From Tamarix chinensis (Eukaryota; Streptophyta; Magnoliopsida; Caryophyllales; Tamaricaceae): DNA of 64,000 nt. The position numbers were made by a program, and so were the translations under genes. This document shows positions 61,921 to 64,000 of this stretch, piece after piece. A model generated the notes under the pieces. The model saw only the letters and a program-made list of their open reading frames with translations, did not search any database and was not told the origin of the DNA. Position 1 is the stretch's first letter, and each line of letters starts with the position of its first letter. The stretch covers positions 30,322,117 through 30,386,116 of the forward strand of contig CM060174.1 in the NCBI GenBank assembly GCA_030549775.1. Reading direction: 5' to 3'.

Positions 61921-62610
61921 GATGAGGAGGAGTTTACAGCCACAATTCCCTACTCTAATGCTATGGGATGCATGATGTATGCTATGGTTTGTACCAGGCC
62001 AGATATTGCTCAAGCTGTAAGTGTTGTGAGCAGATATATGGCGAATCCTGGGAAGGCTCACTGGCAAGCAATGAAGTGGATTTTGATGTACTTGAAGGGT
62101 ACTGCATCATCTTGTTTGGAGTATGGGAGGTCAACTGATGCGTTGACTGGGTTCGTTGACTCTGATTATGGTGGAGATCTTGATAATAGGAGATCCACTG
62201 AAGGTTATGTATTTTGTCTTGGTGGTTCGGCAATTAGCTGGAGGTCATCTTTGCAAGATGTGACTGCATTATCCACTATTAAAGCTGAGTATATGGCTAT
62301 GACGGAAGCTTTTCAAGAAGCTTTGTGGCTTGGTGGTTTCGTTCATGAGCTTGGATTTGGTCATGGTGCTCCCGTTGTTCGTAGCGATAGCCAGAGTGCT
62401 ATTTGTTTGGTAAAGAATCAGAATTCTTTCCATCGTCGGACGAAGCACATTGATATCAGGTACCACTTCATCCGAGGTATTATTGCTGTAGGGAAGGTTG
62501 TGTTGGAGAAGGTGGCTACTGCTGAGAATCCAGCAGATATGCTAACGAAGCCATTGACAGTGAGCAAGTTCGAGCATTGCTCAGACTTGGTTGGTGTTTG
62601 TGTACCATGA
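61921..62610 (+). pseudogene. Copia RNase H and C-terminus, open to the natural stop
   Basis: In frame with the second half of the polymerase. Motifs: PYSNAMGCMMYAMVCTRPD, then the RNase H core TGFVDSDYGGDLDNRRST (first Asp), LSTIKAEYMAMTEA (Glu), VVRSDSQSAICLVKN (second Asp) and KHIDIRYHFIR. It ends ENPADMLTKPLTVSKFEHC...VCVP with TGA at 62608-62610, the usual copia end. No lesion is seen in this domain. Confidence 0.93.
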
Positions 62611-62685
62611 GGGCCTTTTGGGGCCTAGGGGTTTTTACAGATGGTCTATTATGTTCCTGGTGCTAGCTACTTTAAATACGTCGTC

Positions 62686-62696
62686 AAGGTGGAGAA
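62686..62696 (+). other. Polypurine tract of the Ty1/copia element
   Basis: AAGGTGGAGAA, one base before the 3' LTR; priming site for plus-strand DNA synthesis. Confidence 0.85.
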
Positions 62697-62697
62697 T

Positions 62698-63402
62698 TGT
62701 GAGCTTGTGACTCGTATTTGGTATGTAGAATAGCTTGGATTGGTGTGTGAAGTGTTTCGGAGAAATTTGAAGTAGGACTGTGAGCTATTCTGGAAAGATG
62801 TGAATATTTTACATTGAAGAAATTAGAATTTGGAAATGTTCTGAACATGAAAGTTGTAGATCTTTCTGTTATCTTTCCAACGCATCAAGAATCAGCTCGA
62901 TCGGAGGTCCGATGAAGAATTTGTGGTGGAAATATTGACGATTGTCAAACTGGAAATAAACACGGGGGGCCCGTGTTTTGGAAACACGATCCGTGTTTTG
63001 TCATCAGGAAAATATGTTTTGTTTTTGGGAGAGGCCGAGAGATAGAAAATAAACACGGGGGTACCGTGTTTATTAACACAGTCCATGTTTTTTGTGTTTT
63101 TCGCTCTGTCTCGGTTTTCGCTAATGATAGTTTCGTATAGCATAAATACCATGCGATTGGAACCCTAATCAAAGAGCGAACACCGTCTTCTTCTCCTATT
63201 GAGTTCTATTATAATTCCTTGATGAATTGAGTGATTTATGTGAGAATTTCTTTGATTCTTTGTAATCACAATTACTTCACATCAATAAGATCATCTGTTT
63301 CCCCAATCTGTGTTCTTGAGTGTTTTCCTCTTCTCAATTCCTGTGTGTTCTAATTGATTTTAATTAGATCTTATTTTTCCGAATTGGTATCGATCCACAA
63401 CA
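62698..63402 (+). repeat. 3' LTR of the Ty1/copia element
   Basis: 705 bp, TGTGAGCTTG...CCACAACA, followed by CTTTG. It carries three hairpins built on AAACACG/CGTGTTT: 62958-62978, 62982-62998 and 63051-63071. Minus-strand frames 62892-63172 are unsupported. Confidence 0.95.
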
Positions 63403-63407
63403 CTTTG

Positions 63408-63794
63408 CCAATTCATTTCCTCTCCAAATACCACTCTATACTCTTCTTCTTTGTCTTCTCTACATTTCCTATGATGCACCAAGTTCAAATCTTCAACTTG
63501 AAGACCTGTGTGTGTTGAAGAAACCCTCAGTAGATTGTTATTTTATATGGTAAAAATCTGAACCACATAAGAAGAATACATCCAACCCCATTTGGTTCCT
63601 ATGTGCAAGCTGTGACTTCTTCTGACTACATTCCCCTCATTTGTGCCTAATCAAAGACTACAGGTAGTGATCTTTACATTATTGTGAATTAGCAAAATTA
63701 CTTGTGTCTTGTTTGGTTGCAGGGAAATTCTAGCACCTATATACTTTGTGGAACTCTTTTGTGCAACAAAAAGAGGTGTGTGTCACCCTTCACC
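63408..63794 (+). other. Leader of gypsy element 4, part after copia insertion
   Basis: Continues the TC-rich leader (CCAATTCATTTCCTCTCC). The wording near the gag start matches the leader of element 3 next to 29114. No separate gene. Confidence 0.6.
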
Positions 63795-64000
63795 ATGGCT
63801 AGTGAAGAAGTCCGTGCCTTGGTAGAGTCCACCACACGAATGGATGCTCAATTACAAAATCAAACTACACTTCAACATTAACTACAATGTGTAGAAGCAA
63901 AGTTAGTCGAACAAGAAGCGCATATACCATGGCTAATTTGCATGGAGACCACACATGATAGTGTGGAAGGAAAGATGAATCCTATCTTCCATGCAAAAGG
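63795..64000 (+). pseudogene. Gag start of gypsy element 4 (runs off the window)
   Basis: ATG at 63795 in the ACCATGGCT context, reading MASEEVRALVESTTRMDAQL. A TAA stop is at 63879-63881, after 28 codons. The same frame then continues VEAKLVEQEAHI and ETTHDSVEGKM to the edge. Element 3 gag has the matching start (MAREDVHALVES, 29114 down) and also has a TAA at the aligned position. The rest of gag and pol lies outside the window. Confidence 0.75.

Larger units (their letters stand above)
57945..63402 (+). mobile_element. Ty1/copia element, nearly complete, youngest insertion in the stack
   Basis: 5' LTR 57945-58606, primer-binding site 58609-58621, gag-pol 58640-62610, polypurine tract 62686-62696, 3' LTR 62698-63402, flanked by a perfect CTTTG duplication (57940-57944, 63403-63407). 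The LTRs differ by roughly 30 substitutions by eye over about 660 aligned bases, plus deletions in the 5' LTR. Gag and pol form one frame, as usual for plant copia, broken by three stops and one 1-bp deletion. Copia order (integrase before reverse transcriptase) is clear. The lineage looks Tork-like from the gag start, but this was not tested. Confidence 0.95.
56594..64000 (+). mobile_element. Ty3/gypsy element 4 (plus strand), interrupted by copia element
   Basis: 5' LTR 56594-57431, primer-binding site 57438-57449, leader 57450-57944 and 63408-63794, gag from 63795 to the window edge. It is the same family group as elements 2 and 3: the LTR has AAAGTGTACAAGCATTC-type and TTAATATCATATAAATGATGATATTATGATTAAGC phrases that are reverse complements of 24430-24660 and 32180-32410, and the gag start is homologous. 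The 5-mer before it is TACTT; the right end is outside the window, so the duplication cannot be checked. Confidence 0.8.

Overview
This window is plant nuclear DNA made almost entirely of nested LTR retrotransposons. It is AT-rich and has no ribosomal-binding or operon-like organisation. It carries Ty3/gypsy and Ty1/copia gag-pol remnants, primer-binding sites of the initiator-methionine tRNA type, telobox-like AAACCCTA repeats, (AAT)n microsatellites and a 5S-rRNA-derived Cassandra-type LTR. A eudicot-like genome with a large repeat load is the natural reading; the species is not identifiable from what I can see. I found no intact host gene, tRNA gene or other ordinary single-copy gene. No retroelement here is intact at the protein level.

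Layout, left part (1-18038): four copies of one family of very long LTRs (about 5 kb, ends of the type TGTAACRCCCC...GGGGTGTTACA). Copy A (+) runs off the left edge and ends at 5020. Copy D (+) is the host of A and of copy B. Copy B (-, 6015-16174) sits in D with a perfect 5-bp duplication GGTAA, and is itself split by copy C (-, 10080-14757). These LTRs contain CT-rich promoter-side tracts, 27-29 bp minisatellites, (AAT)n runs and a conserved array of CCAC...TATAATA...GTGG hairpin units.

Middle part (18039-32869): a decayed gypsy element on the minus strand (element 2). Its right LTR was split by a second, better preserved minus-strand gypsy (element 3, 24019-32515). The right LTR of element 3 was in turn split by a 1774-bp solo LTR (30392-32165) with a perfect ATATA duplication. 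About 0.9 kb to the right (32870-33803) is unrecognised.

Right part (33804-64000): an LTR-like element (F) containing a Cassandra-type fragment with 5S rRNA similarity; then a Sirevirus-like (SIRE/Maximus) Ty1/copia element with gag, pol and a possible env-like tail, spread over about 36.65-50.44 kb and broken by a second solo LTR (37591-39323) and by a 3.2-kb LTR copy (G). Its 3' LTR is interrupted by a gypsy-type element with two long LTRs (H and I) and only 1.5 kb inside. LTR I is interrupted by a plus-strand gypsy element (element 4, from 56594 to beyond the window), and element 4 is interrupted by the youngest-looking insertion, a Ty1/copia element at 57945-63402 with both LTRs and a perfect CTTTG duplication. 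Its coding region keeps the frame except for three stop codons, one 1-bp deletion and two lost catalytic residues.

The genes do not form a pathway. Each gag-pol remnant once encoded particle protein, protease, integrase, reverse transcriptase and RNase H for its own copying, and the window is best read as a stratigraphy of insertions.
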